The notes beneath the pieces are model-generated. The model was not told the DNA's origin. It saw only the letters and a program-made list of their open reading frames with translations, and ran no database searches. Positions 8,901-16,518 of a stretch of DNA of 64,000 nt are shown one piece after another. Each line of letters opens with the position of its first letter. Position 1 is the first letter of the stretch. The position numbers and the translations under genes are program-made. Source of the stretch: Micavibrio sp. UBA6147 (GTDB lineage Bacteria; Pseudomonadota; Alphaproteobacteria; Micavibrionales; UBA1664); the NCBI GenBank assembly GCA_002423185.1, contig DIUX01000006.1, positions 277,853-341,852 of the forward strand, written 5' to 3'.

Positions 8901-9614
8901 CTCATTAAACATGCGCACCGCCCCGTCAGCGTCTTTTTGCAACCGCATCGACAGGCCGCGAATATTCGCCTCCCGAAACCGCAGGCCTTTGAGCAAGCTG
9001 TCCTTCAACGACACATCAAGGTCAACCGCCTCGATGTTCATGAAGGGGCCGCCGGCGTTGAGCAAGGTGACGTTTTTGGCCTCTAGCCCCATCGGGCGCG
9101 CCAAACCGTGCCATTCGAGATATAATTGGTCGATGTCCAGCCGCAAGTCACCGCGCACGTCATTCATGGCGCGTTCAATATGCGGCAATAAAAACCCCGC
9201 ATCGACCGGCCCGCGCGACACATACCACGCGGCAAGCACAATCCCCATCACCAGCAATCCCGCCAAGGCGGCAAAGATTTCGAGGGTCAGCACCAGCAAA
9301 CGGCGCAGGATGCCTCTTTTTCGCTTTCGCGGCACAGATGGGGGTGGCTCTGAAGGCGGCTCTGAAGACTGCTCTGGGGCAAGCTCTGAAGACTCTTGAG
9401 AAAAAACTTGCGAATCTGGCGGTGATATTTCGTCCGAGAGCGGCGCATCCGCCTTTATAGTGGGGTCAGGATCCTGCGGTTTATCGGTGCGCTGTGACGG
9501 GGCAGAATCGCTTTGCTGTGACAGAGCAGAATCGCTTTGCTCCGGCCGCGCGGGCTCATCGCCGCCATCTGCGGGGGTGTGCTTTTGCTCGGGCGGCGGT
9601 GATGGTTCATCCAT
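5940..9614 (-). CDS. Large AsmA-like (YhdP/DUF3971-type) envelope protein
   Basis: 1224 aa. An unusual ~100-residue acidic, Ser/Pro/Gln-rich N-terminal tail with short repeats (EQSDSALSQQSDSAPSQ) precedes a basic stretch (RKRKRGILRR) and one membrane anchor (~113-133). The remaining ~1090 residues look like a beta-rich periplasmic body typical of AsmA-like proteins, ending in a conserved C-terminal segment (FEGDVNKTENRIDLSGTVVP, then GIPIVGDILSG). Family members such as YhdP and TamB are bridge-like proteins linked to moving phospholipid toward the outer membrane; that role is inferred. A Pro/Ala-rich insert lies near residues 500-590. It is divergent from bcp and convergent with tyrS. Confidence 0.85.
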   Translation of the reverse strand: MDEPSPPPEQKHTPADGGDEPARPEQSDSALSQQSDSAPSQRTDKPQDPDPTIKADAPLSDEISPPDSQVFSQESSELAPEQSSEPPSEPPPSVPRKRKRGILRRLLVLTLEIFAALAGLLVMGIVLAAWYVSRGPVDAGFLLPHIERAMNDVRGDLRLDIDQLYLEWHGLARPMGLEAKNVTLLNAGGPFMNIEAVDLDVSLKDSLLKGLRFREANIRGLSMRLQKDADGAVRMFNEGGSGSDTDAQNRTSPLTLSRIVSNLPPIYVLHLEDARIAYQDIARDTIRIFTDVDMELRQVSLDRDDSDVTGYVSLAMSQDQTRDILSVDFIYDGKQRELSLSGRLEKADLGRLLSQFGLGDARWSIALPLAARIGAQIGEEWAVRNFDVNAETDGGTIVMPEVFGERPLNIGAGAVAAALNPAQAFLALNEASVMVEEMQISLGGGMTLPTPEKKSFSGDLELMIDRIETDALDNIWPVFGRDEPAYEWLVEKASGGHFSDIAVRLHVGGVAAGTALPANNNASQPAQPLEEPQALPGNVEAADAQQSYSPLIAPPPSKPAFEGNAVVEGASPPAAEAKSPQEPDFTTAGYDWRISGLNAGFRFSDLRIDYNPPMIPAEAIQGGGMVEGKSMTLGIDSAALGGLRATSGTVSFDDLVTAGAGHAKIALKINGPVKAAFEYLSTDPINFDEGLKIDIDRAKGQADVDVTVDFPAIKNLLVKDINVGVKGTLSDVTLPKVLHGLSLTGGPYQIDATQNEYRMTGQGFLDGHDIDLDWHSYFSQGQGRPYESRIKADLVANDDLRRKIGIDLSDHIEGALPVSVDYTDAWDKSSSIDVSGSLRSAILKIEPFEFVKPAGRDGRFSAKATLQGGKIDHLYDLDIMAETVTLKGGDFKFDLSDAHKGRIIDGKIARLAFGNNNFSVRLEEGRDRSMKISLEGEKLDARPFMARDDDDDDNQQDDQQGVPQLRDKTAYEVGLKVQTMQTGDNADIKGVQAFIRGGNGRLEQIELDAAVGKGALYMRYNPDTKERYSLRLEADDAGAALKAFGVTDKVTGGKMTVAGIPMNTGRGGDVRGLARIDDFQVSAAPALASLVKLLDVPTLLSSINTKGLSFARLETEFEWRNRRGGGLIRFIDGRTSGGSLGLTFEGDVNKTENRIDLSGTVVPASTLNSFFSGIPIVGDILSGGSGSIFAATYRMTGDSDDPKTTVNPLSVLAPGILRRLLFEN

Positions 9615-9712
9615 GACAAAGATTTAATACAAAAGCACTGTTGAAGGAGGCGGTAAGCCTTTATTATGCAAGTCTAATAGAGATTACCCGATCAAACAAG
9701 AAAGGATCGCCC

Positions 9713-10192
9713 ATGACCGCCTTAAAAACAGGCATGAAAGCCCCCGATTTCAATACGCCTTGCGACGATGGGCGGAGCGTTTCGTTGTCCACACTCGCCG
9801 GACGCCCTGCGGTGCTGTTCTTTTACCCCAAGGACGACACCCCCGGATGCACCGCCGAGTCGTGCGCCTTTCGTGACTTTAAGCCGCAATTTGACGCCGC
9901 CGGCATCGCGGTGTTCGGCATTTCAAAAGACAGCCTCAAAAAACACGAAAAATTTCGATCGAAATACGATTTGAATTTCCCGCTCCTGTCCGATGAAAAC
10001 GGCACGATGTGCGAAGATTACGGCGTTTGGGTGGAAAAGAGCATGTATGGCCGCAAATATATGGGCATTGAGCGCACAACACTCTTGATCGATGCCAACG
10101 GCGTTGTCTTGCACATATGGTCGCCCGTTAAGGTTCCCGGCCATGTGGAGGAAGTTCTCGGCATCGCTCAAACCCACGCGAAGGCGGCGTGA
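9713..10192 (+). CDS. bcp: Thioredoxin-dependent peroxiredoxin, Bcp/PrxQ type
   Basis: 159 aa from ATG 9713, which has AAAGGA nine bases upstream. Reduces hydrogen peroxide and organic peroxides in the cytoplasm. The active-site segment FFYPKDDTPGCTAESCAF gives peroxidatic Cys46 and resolving Cys51, the atypical 2-Cys spacing of the Bcp family. GISKDSLKKHEKF and YGRKYMGIERTTLLID further along are also typical. Monocistronic, with a terminator just after it. Confidence 0.96.
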   Translation: MTALKTGMKAPDFNTPCDDGRSVSLSTLAGRPAVLFFYPKDDTPGCTAESCAFRDFKPQFDAAGIAVFGISKDSLKKHEKFRSKYDLNFPLLSDENGTMCEDYGVWVEKSMYGRKYMGIERTTLLIDANGVVLHIWSPVKVPGHVEEVLGIAQTHAKAA

Positions 10193-10215
10193 AGGCGGCG
10201 TAGAGTTTAGAAAAC

Positions 10216-10244
10216 AAAAGGCGCGTACAGAAAGCGCCTTTTTT
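10216..10244 (+). terminator. Rho-independent terminator of bcp
   Basis: AAAAGGCGC (10216-10224), a short loop, GCGCCTT (10234-10240) and a T-run to 10244. Confidence 0.85.
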
Positions 10245-10283
10245 ATGGTCTTTCAACGTGGAGCTTAGCAAGCCCACCGCCCC

Positions 10284-10733
10284 TTACATCGAAGTAGGGC
10301 CTTTTGGGGAGCCCGCCCCTGTATTGGTGAGTATTTGCGCGCCGCGCGCCCTTGGTACCGCGATGCCATGATCCAGCCCCACGCCGCGTTGATCTCGAAC
10401 CTGAACCCCTTCGCCAAAGCTGAAGTTCTGACCGCCGACATAGTCCGCATCCAGATTTATTGCTCCGGCCTTGCTGGTCAACGAAGCCGTTCCATCACGA
10501 TTAAAATTAAATGCATCCGCGCCGCCGATATGAACGGCACCGGCAATCATTCCCGCCGAACCGACAACACCCTTTGCCAAGGCCGCGAAAAGGCCGCCGC
10601 CCGCGTTGCCGAAGCTGTTTTGATTTGCCCCGTCCATACGGTCTTGAACGGCGGAGAACAAATCCTTCGCCGTATTCACCGCAGACATCACCTTCATGCC
10701 CGTCGAAATTGCCGCAATAACCGGTATCGCCAT
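10284..10733 (-). CDS. Conserved-looking hypothetical protein, Gly/Ala-rich
   Basis: 149 aa, unrecognised. Residues 1-30 could be an amphipathic or weakly hydrophobic helix (MAIPVIAAISTGMKVMSAVN). The middle is Gly-rich (GNAGGGLFAALAKGVVGSAG and AGAVHIGGADAF) and the C-terminus contains several D/N/G turns, suggesting a small beta-rich or surface-associated protein. Its ATG lies one base beyond the stop of the 109-aa gene at 10735, so the two are almost certainly cotranscribed. No enzyme motif is visible. Confidence 0.6.
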   Translation of the reverse strand: MAIPVIAAISTGMKVMSAVNTAKDLFSAVQDRMDGANQNSFGNAGGGLFAALAKGVVGSAGMIAGAVHIGGADAFNFNRDGTASLTSKAGAINLDADYVGGQNFSFGEGVQVRDQRGVGLDHGIAVPRARGAQILTNTGAGSPKGPTSM

Positions 10734-10734
10734 A

Positions 10735-11064
10735 TCACACTCCTAAATCTTTTCTCACGATCAATGATTTAATCGCTTTGTTTTTCATTTCACCATCCGG
10801 TGTAATTTCAACCATCAAGGCGGCTTCGCCTTTTATGATCTGAGGCTCTATATGTTTTGGCACCTTTACCCCGAAAAACCGGATGCGGCCTTCTTCGGAG
10901 ATGAAATCTAGGCGGGTGGTTTCTTGGTCGTATTCGATCCAGCCGATGGCCTCGGGGAACGGGCGGTCGTGCAGAACGTAAACATCGCCGTGGTCATTCG
11001 TCATCACGTCGATGAGAACCTCCGTCGTGGCGTGTTTCAGTATCGGGTTATCGAGCCTGTCCAA
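10735..11064 (-). CDS. Hypothetical acidic protein, first gene of a two-gene unit
   Basis: 109 aa, probably started by TTG 11064, which has AAGGA nine bases upstream; no ATG fits better. The protein is soluble and mixed alpha/beta in character, with predicted strands (YVLHDRPFPEAIGWIEY, RIRFFGVKV) and no Cys. I do not recognise the family. It overlaps in expression with the downstream 149-aa gene, so they may act together. Confidence 0.6.
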   Translation of the reverse strand: MDRLDNPILKHATTEVLIDVMTNDHGDVYVLHDRPFPEAIGWIEYDQETTRLDFISEEGRIRFFGVKVPKHIEPQIIKGEAALMVEITPDGEMKNKAIKSLIVRKDLGV

Positions 11065-11192
11065 ATCAGTTCATCCTTAGTCCATCTGACCTTAGTCAAT
11101 CCGGAGTCAATCCGGCGCATATTCATTGTTATGTATTATAATAGCAGAATTTTAACATCGCGTAAATTTCATTCCTGATGCAGGCCTGATGC

Positions 11193-11219
11193 AAAAAGCC
11201 CGCGATGCGGTCGCGGGCT
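11193..11219 (-). terminator. Rho-independent terminator of the 127-aa gene
   Basis: AGCCCGCGA (11197-11205) pairs with TCGCGGGCT (11211-11219) around loop TGCGG. On the minus strand the stem is followed by five T (A-run 11193-11197). Confidence 0.85.
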
Positions 11220-11255
11220 GAAACAGTACCTCAAAGGCAAGACCCGCGCGGGGCG

Positions 11256-11639
11256 TTAGGCCGTTACGGGGGTCATATCAAACGCGCCTTGGCCAAAGGC
11301 ACCTTGGCGGAACGCGACGATTTCTTTGTGCCAAGAGGCCAAAATATCGGCAGAACCGGCAATAAAATTCAGGGAAACGACGGGGCAAATGGACTGGGAA
11401 ACGGTGATTTCTTCGTTATTGTCATTGGCGATCATCGGGACGGAAATCATGATATCAAGGTCGCGCGACTTCAGGCGGGTGGCCGTATGGTTGACGAAGC
11501 ACAAATCCATACCGCAAAAATTGATCCAACATTCATTGCTCTGGCTTTTACAAGAAAAGACATACTGACCTTCCGAACGGATCACGGCGATAATGTCGAG
11601 AATCTTTTTGTAATAAGCTTGGTTGAATGTGATCGGCAT
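11256..11639 (-). CDS. Hypothetical protein with four cysteines
   Basis: 127 aa. The ATG is preceded by AAGGACAGGGA, a good ribosome site. Four Cys occur at irregular spacing (FSCKSQSNECWINFCGMDLC), then a single Cys in QSICPVVSLNF, and the C-terminus is Gly/Phe-rich. No membrane segment or signal peptide. PilZ-like or small regulatory folds are possible, but I see no signature and leave the function open. Flanked by terminators on both sides, so it is a single-gene unit. Confidence 0.6.
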   Translation of the reverse strand: MPITFNQAYYKKILDIIAVIRSEGQYVFSCKSQSNECWINFCGMDLCFVNHTATRLKSRDLDIMISVPMIANDNNEEITVSQSICPVVSLNFIAGSADILASWHKEIVAFRQGAFGQGAFDMTPVTA

Positions 11640-11701
11640 CGCGTACGTCCCTGTCCTTGTTGATTGCTACTCTATATTGATTATGGCTTATTAGTCATAA
11701 A

Positions 11702-11727
11702 AAAGGGCAACATGCTTGTCGCCCTTT
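11702..11727 (-). terminator. Rho-independent terminator of the alpha/beta hydrolase gene
   Basis: AAAGGGC (11702-11708) and GCCCTTT (11721-11727) form the stem. On the minus strand a T-run follows, continuing past 11702 toward 11698. Confidence 0.75.
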
Positions 11728-11740
11728 GAAATACAATGAA

Positions 11741-12415
11741 TTAAGCGGCCTGCTTGGCTTTGAAGTCTACATGGCGGCCTGCGTTGGCTTGGTTCATGTG
11801 GTCATGCATGACTTCGACCAAGGAACCGAGCTTGTTGCGGAAGAAATGGTTCGCGCCCGGAACATTGCGATAGTCAATCTCGATGCCCTTTTGGGTGTGA
11901 AGACGATCGACCAGTTTTTGCACCGCATTGGCCGGAACGAACTCGTCTTGCTCACCGCAAATAACAAGGCCGGATGTCGGACAAGGTGCCAGAAAACTGA
12001 AATCATGGGTGTGAGCCGGCGGGGCAACAGAGATAAAGCCCTGAACCTCCGGACGGCGCATCAAAAGCTGCATCCCGATCCATGCACCGAACGAAAAACC
12101 GCCAATCCATACATAAGGGGCATTGGGGTTTAATTCTTGCATCCAGTCCAGCGCCGATGCGGCATCGCTCAGCTCGCCTTCGCCTTTGTCAAACACGCCT
12201 TGGCTCTTGCCAACGCCGCGAAAGTTAAAGCGCAGGGTTGAAAACCCGCGGGCGACAAAGGATTGAAACAGGGCGTAGGTCACCTTGTTGTTCATCGTAC
12301 CGCCATGTTCGGGGTGTGGATGAAGAACCAACGCCAGCGGCGCGTTCGGTGTTTTTGCGTGAGTATAGTGACCTTCGAGGCGGCCTTCAGGGCCGTTAAA
12401 AACTACTTCTGGCAT
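11741..12415 (-). CDS. Alpha/beta hydrolase, COG2945-like
   Basis: 224 aa. Serine hydrolase fold with oxyanion region LHPHPEHGGTMNNKV (31-45), nucleophile elbow GGFSFGAW (Ser108), acid Asp157 in GEQDEFVP and His190 in GANHFF, so the triad is complete. Related proteins are annotated as dienelactone-hydrolase-like or CocE/TAP-like enzymes of unknown substrate. No signal peptide, so it is cytoplasmic. It stands alone, with a terminator downstream and a long non-coding stretch upstream. The substrate cannot be predicted. Confidence 0.88.
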   Translation of the reverse strand: MPEVVFNGPEGRLEGHYTHAKTPNAPLALVLHPHPEHGGTMNNKVTYALFQSFVARGFSTLRFNFRGVGKSQGVFDKGEGELSDAASALDWMQELNPNAPYVWIGGFSFGAWIGMQLLMRRPEVQGFISVAPPAHTHDFSFLAPCPTSGLVICGEQDEFVPANAVQKLVDRLHTQKGIEIDYRNVPGANHFFRNKLGSLVEVMHDHMNQANAGRHVDFKAKQAA

Positions 12416-12971
12416 ATTTATTTTTCTTTTCAGCGTGTTGTTTTTATTTATAACTCTGTCGCTTGCGGCCTTGCTCCGTGGAAGAGGTTGGAGACGATAT
12501 TGGACAAGGGCAAGTGCAGGTTTCTTACTTTTCCAGCGAAGTTAGGAATATATGATTCCATATTTTATGTCCAGAAAATTTTACCCTAATACCGAGCGCG
12601 CTCCCCCGAAAATTCCATAAACCAAACCGAAACAAACCCTTGGCATGGGCGATTATGTGTCATTTGGACGCGCCCGCCCCGTCTTTGCAAAGCATGTTAC
12701 GGCGCTCTGCTTGAATGGGGCGGCGAAGGGAGCGGCCTTGAAGGAAGCGGCCTTGCCCGCGCAAAATTCCCGCTCAACAAAAAATATGGAAAAATTTATA
12801 CCATAACCCTTGCTTTTTTTATGGAGAATACAATAATGTGCTTGAACCCGTTGCATAAGCACTGGTAGTCTGGGTTCCGGTCAGTTGAACCGGCTGGCAA
12901 AAAATCGTCAGCAAAAACCTCAGCATTCTGTCAGTTTAACGAAACCATTAGCACTATAAAGAGTAACACTC
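12416..12971. other. 556-base non-coding stretch between the hydrolase and the Rrf2 regulator
   Basis: No convincing gene. A minus-strand ORF at 12653-12862 lacks a ribosome site and any recognisable sequence. The stretch must hold the divergent promoters of both neighbours. Weak candidates upstream of the regulator are TTGCTT (12810-12815) with AATAAT (12832-12837), and TTGAAC at 12842. No clear Rrf2 palindrome was found by eye, and no tRNA or obvious structured RNA. Confidence 0.6.
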
Positions 12972-13433
12972 ATGCCCTATAATGACTCACTTTTTGTCAC
13001 GACTCGTGGACAATATGCCCTTATGGCACTTGTCGAACTGGTCGGTCATAATGACAACCACCCCATCCCCCTGTCCATCATCGCCGAACAAAAGAACATC
13101 TCGCTGTCTTATCTCGAGCAGTTATTTGCCGGCCTTCGCAAACACGGCATCGTGCGCAGTTACCGCGGCCCCGGCGGCGGATATATGCTCGCCAAAGCCG
13201 CGATTGACATCTCCGTCAGTGATGTGCTCAGAGCCGCCGAAGACAGCGCCCCCGCCAAACGCCAGAAGAAATCCGGCAAAAAGCAAAAATATCCGCAGGA
13301 TTGCCCGACCCTGACCTTGTGGGGCGAAGTTGGTTCACACTTGCTTGAGGTTATGACTCAAATCTCGTTGAGCGATGTCGCAAATAAACAGGCGGACATT
13401 CACAAAACTGTTTCCAATCTTGTGAAAAAATGA
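12972..13433 (+). CDS. Rrf2-family regulator, IscR-like but lacking most cluster ligands
   Basis: 153 aa. Winged-helix Rrf2 protein: N-terminal VTTRGQYALMALVEL (9-23), a wing with RSYRGPGGGYMLAK (62-75) and the C-terminal ISLSDVANK helix, as in IscR. It lies upstream of a cysteine desulfurase and a ferredoxin, the usual IscR position. IscR binds [2Fe-2S] with three Cys and a His. Here only Cys111 (CPTLTLW) remains, the His is Leu, and the segment before it is a Lys-rich stretch (residues 94-107). The fold and context are firm; cluster binding is doubtful. It probably represses or activates the genes downstream. Confidence 0.88.
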   Translation: MPYNDSLFVTTRGQYALMALVELVGHNDNHPIPLSIIAEQKNISLSYLEQLFAGLRKHGIVRSYRGPGGGYMLAKAAIDISVSDVLRAAEDSAPAKRQKKSGKKQKYPQDCPTLTLWGEVGSHLLEVMTQISLSDVANKQADIHKTVSNLVKK

Positions 13434-13516
13434 GATAAACCATAATCTTTTATGTAATCGTCGGCGGGTGGCGTGCTTAAGGTCATGCCAGCGCCCTTAT
13501 AAGGCTTCACAAGATT

Positions 13517-14626
13517 ATGGCATATTTCGACAATAACGCGACCGCCCCGCTCAAAGACACCGCCTATGAGCGGATGGTCAACATCCTCAAAGAAACCGGC
13601 AATGCCTCCGCCGTCCACACGAACGGGCGCGCGATGCGCAAGCATATTGAGGACGCTCGAGCGGAAGTTGCCGTTTTGATCGGGTGTGAGCCTGAGGACA
13701 TTATTTTCACCAGCGGCGGCACGGAATCCATCGTCACGGCGATGAGCCTTTTCCGCGGCGAACCGACCGTGATTTCAAGCATCGAACATTCCGCCGTTTA
13801 TGCCAACGCCCCCGACGCGCCGCAAATCCCCGTATCCGCCGATGGCGTGATGGACGTTGCAGCCGCCGAGAGCATCATCAAACAACACCGCCCCAAAATG
13901 ATTTCGATCATTATGGCGAGCAACGAAACAGGCGTCATCCAGCCTGTGCGCGCCATTGCCGACATCGCCCATGCCCATGATTGCCTCGTCCATGTTGACG
14001 CCGTGCAATCAGCGGGGAAAATCCCGATCATCTGGGACGAGGTCGGAGCCGATTATATGTCGATTTCCGCCCATAAAATCGGCGGGCCGCAAGGCATCGG
14101 CGCCCTGATTAAGGCCGCCGGAAAGCCTGTGCCGAAACTGATGACCGGCGGGTCACAAGAACGCCGCCAGCGCGGCGGTACGGAAAACGTTGCCGGAATC
14201 GCTGGGTTTGGCGCGGCGGCGATCAAAACCCATAAAGACATGCATCACCTTGAGGCCACCCGCGCCATGCGGGACGAGATTGAGGCGCATATCCTGTCCA
14301 CCAGCAACACCGTCAAAATCTGGGGGCGAGGCGCGGCGCGTGTGCCGAACACCATCATGCTCACCTTGGCCGGCGTGCCGTCGGAAACACAGGTGATGAT
14401 CATGGATTTATGCGGTGTGGCGGTCGGAAGCGGCGCGGCCTGTTCCAGCGGGAGCATGAAACCATCCCGCGTTTTGATGGCGATGGGATGCCCCGAAGAA
14501 GAGGCCAAATGCTGTATGCGCGTGTCGCTTGGCTGGGCCAACACCGCCGAAGACGTTGCGGCGTTTAAAACCGCGTGGTCGGATATGATCAGCAAATTGC
14601 GTCACAAGATGCAATCGCCTTGCTAG
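13517..14626 (+). CDS. iscS: Cysteine desulfurase, IscS/NifS type
   Basis: 369 aa. PLP enzyme that removes sulfur from cysteine and passes it as persulfide to cluster-assembly scaffolds and tRNA thiolation. PLP Lys187 sits in SISAHKIGGPQGIGAL, with the upstream SGGTES and EHSA motifs, and the catalytic Cys309 lies in a group I style loop (GSGAACSSGSMKPS). It is somewhat shorter than E. coli IscS (~404 aa), closer to NifS-like alphaproteobacterial paralogues. No strong ribosome site precedes ATG 13517. Between the Rrf2 regulator and the ferredoxin; no IscU or Suf genes are in the window. It may also supply sulfur to MnmA (inference). Confidence 0.9.
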   Translation: MAYFDNNATAPLKDTAYERMVNILKETGNASAVHTNGRAMRKHIEDARAEVAVLIGCEPEDIIFTSGGTESIVTAMSLFRGEPTVISSIEHSAVYANAPDAPQIPVSADGVMDVAAAESIIKQHRPKMISIIMASNETGVIQPVRAIADIAHAHDCLVHVDAVQSAGKIPIIWDEVGADYMSISAHKIGGPQGIGALIKAAGKPVPKLMTGGSQERRQRGGTENVAGIAGFGAAAIKTHKDMHHLEATRAMRDEIEAHILSTSNTVKIWGRGAARVPNTIMLTLAGVPSETQVMIMDLCGVAVGSGAACSSGSMKPSRVLMAMGCPEEEAKCCMRVSLGWANTAEDVAAFKTAWSDMISKLRHKMQSPC

Positions 14627-14662
14627 AATAAGCTCTGGGCTTAACGCAAAAAGGGTCACGCC

Positions 14663-15004
14663 ATGCCAAAGATAACTTTTGTTATGAAAGACGGCACGCC
14701 GTTCACGGTTGACGCGCCGAATGGCCTGTCGGTCATGGAAGTGGCGCAAAAGAACGGCGTCAATGAGATTGAAGGCGCGTGCGGCGGATCATTGGCCTGC
14801 GCCACCTGCCATTTATATGTTCACCCAGACTGGCATGACCGATTGCTCCCCGAAGGCGGGATGAGCGAAGACGAAGAAGACATGCTCGATATGGCGTTTG
14901 ACCTGCGCGATACATCGCGGTTATGCTGTCAGATCATGGTGAAGGACGCGCTTGAGGGGCTGGTTGTTGCCGTTCCCGGGGCGCGCACCGATGATTGGGA
15001 CTAG
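14663..15004 (+). CDS. fdx: [2Fe-2S] ferredoxin, adrenodoxin/Fdx type
   Basis: 113 aa. Cluster ligands C40, C46, C49 (ACGGSLACATCH) and C88 or C89 (SRLCCQ) follow the C-x5-C-x2-C-x~38-C plan of the vertebrate/ISC-type ferredoxins. The EDEEDMLDMAFD acidic helix is the usual reductase-docking site. It gives electrons for Fe-S cluster assembly or other oxidoreductases. An AAGGG ribosome site precedes it and it follows iscS closely in the same orientation. Confidence 0.93.
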   Translation: MPKITFVMKDGTPFTVDAPNGLSVMEVAQKNGVNEIEGACGGSLACATCHLYVHPDWHDRLLPEGGMSEDEEDMLDMAFDLRDTSRLCCQIMVKDALEGLVVAVPGARTDDWD

Positions 15005-15111
15005 CCAAGCCCTTGGGTGTTGCCATAGCTGCGCCCGCAAAGCAAGCCGCCCCACCGAAACAAGAATGCCCCGCGACACGCTACAGGCAAGACAGGTTAT
15101 AGACGCATATC

Positions 15112-16506
15112 ATGCCCGATCACGACTTGTTCATGGACACGCCCCAGCCTGCAACTGACCCTGCCACTGACGCAGACAGCGCCCTGCTCAGCCATGCCCA
15201 AAACACCCCGAAAAACGCGCCCTTAGCGGAACGATTGCGCCCGCAGAGCCTGCGCGACATTGCCGGACAAGCCCATTTAATCGGCGACAACGCCCCGATT
15301 GCCAAAATGGTCGCCGATGGCGCCGTGCAATCCTTGATTTTATGGGGCCCGCCCGGGTGCGGTAAAACCACTCTGGCACGATTGATCGCACAGGAAAGCG
15401 GGTTGCGGTTCCGCACGATTTCGGCGATTTTTTCCGGCGTTGCCGACCTTAAAAAAATCTTTGAAGAGGCCAAGCATTATTACGCCCAAGGGCGCACAAC
15501 CTTGTTATTCGTTGACGAAATTCACCGCTTTAACAAGGCGCAGCAAGACGCGTTTTTGCCGCATGTTGAACGCGGCACGATCATCTTGATCGGCGCGACC
15601 ACGGAAAACCCGTCTTTCTCGCTCAATTCCGCCTTGTTGTCGCGTTGCCCCGTTTATGTGTTGAACCGCCTCAGCACCGCCGAACTTGACGCGATTTTGA
15701 CCCGCGCCGAAACACTCATTGAACGCCCCTTGCCGATCACGCAAGAAGCCAGAGAATCTCTTTTGTCGATGGCCGATGGCGATGGGCGGTTCTTGCTCAA
15801 CATGACCCAGCAAATCGACAGTGTGACCCGCGCAGAATCGGGTCATGACGTAGCCCTTCTTGACGGGCTGGCCTTGCAAGCCATTGTGCAAAAACGCGCC
15901 CCGATTTACGACAGCAACGAAGAAAGCCATTATAACCTCATCAGCGCCCTGCATAAATCGGTGCGCGGGTCAGACCCCGATGCGGCGCTGTATTGGTTTT
16001 GCCGCATGCTCGATGGCGGCGAAGACCCGCATTTCCTTGCCCGCCGCATCACCCGCATGGCGGCGGAGGATATCGGCCTTGCGGCACCGCAAGCCCTGCA
16101 AATGTGCATCAGCGCTTGGCAAACCTATGAACGGCTCGGCTCACCGGAGGGCGAATTGGCCTTGGCGCAGGCGCTTGTTTATCTCGCCACCGCGCCCAAA
16201 TCAAACGCGGTTTACACGGCGTATAAGGCCGCGATGCGCGCCGCCAAAGACAGTGGCTCCCTCGCCCCGCCCAAGCATATTTTAAACGCCCCGACATCAA
16301 TGATGAAAAACCTTGGCTATGGGCACGGATATGCCTATGACCACGATGTTGAGGACGGGTTTTCGGGGCAGGATTATTTCCCCGAAGAACTGGGGCGTCA
16401 GAATTTCTACGCCCCCAAAGGCGATGGGTTTGAAAAAGACCTCAAGGCTAGGCTCGACCACCTCGCCAATCTTCGCGCCAAAAAATCTGGGCAATCTGGA
16501 CAATAA
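15112..16506 (+). CDS. rarA: Replication-associated recombination protein A (MgsA/RarA)
   Basis: 464 aa. AAA+ ATPase of the clamp-loader group acting at stalled replication forks. Walker A GPPGCGKTT (79-87) and Walker B LLFVDEIHRF (131-140) are intact, as are the sensor-1 IGATTENPSF motif and a C-terminal oligomerisation/SSB-binding region (MKNLGYGHGYAYDHD). The N-terminal 25 residues are Asp/Thr/Pro-rich. The start could be ATG 15112 or the next in-frame ATG 15133. It lies 12 bases before crcB and is probably in one transcript with it. Confidence 0.95.
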   Translation: MPDHDLFMDTPQPATDPATDADSALLSHAQNTPKNAPLAERLRPQSLRDIAGQAHLIGDNAPIAKMVADGAVQSLILWGPPGCGKTTLARLIAQESGLRFRTISAIFSGVADLKKIFEEAKHYYAQGRTTLLFVDEIHRFNKAQQDAFLPHVERGTIILIGATTENPSFSLNSALLSRCPVYVLNRLSTAELDAILTRAETLIERPLPITQEARESLLSMADGDGRFLLNMTQQIDSVTRAESGHDVALLDGLALQAIVQKRAPIYDSNEESHYNLISALHKSVRGSDPDAALYWFCRMLDGGEDPHFLARRITRMAAEDIGLAAPQALQMCISAWQTYERLGSPEGELALAQALVYLATAPKSNAVYTAYKAAMRAAKDSGSLAPPKHILNAPTSMMKNLGYGHGYAYDHDVEDGFSGQDYFPEELGRQNFYAPKGDGFEKDLKARLDHLANLRAKKSGQSGQ

Positions 16507-16518
16507 GGAACCTGCGTC

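Noticed and set aside
12653..12862. Minus-strand 69-codon ORF in the long gap before the Rrf2 gene
   Set aside because: No ribosome site, low-complexity repeats (KAASFKAAPFAAPFK) and no recognisable family; the gap looks regulatory.
13237..13300. Frameshift explaining the lost Cys ligands of the IscR-like protein
   Set aside because: The reading frame continues into a good C-terminal Rrf2 helix, so a simple frameshift is unlikely; treated as a genuine change.
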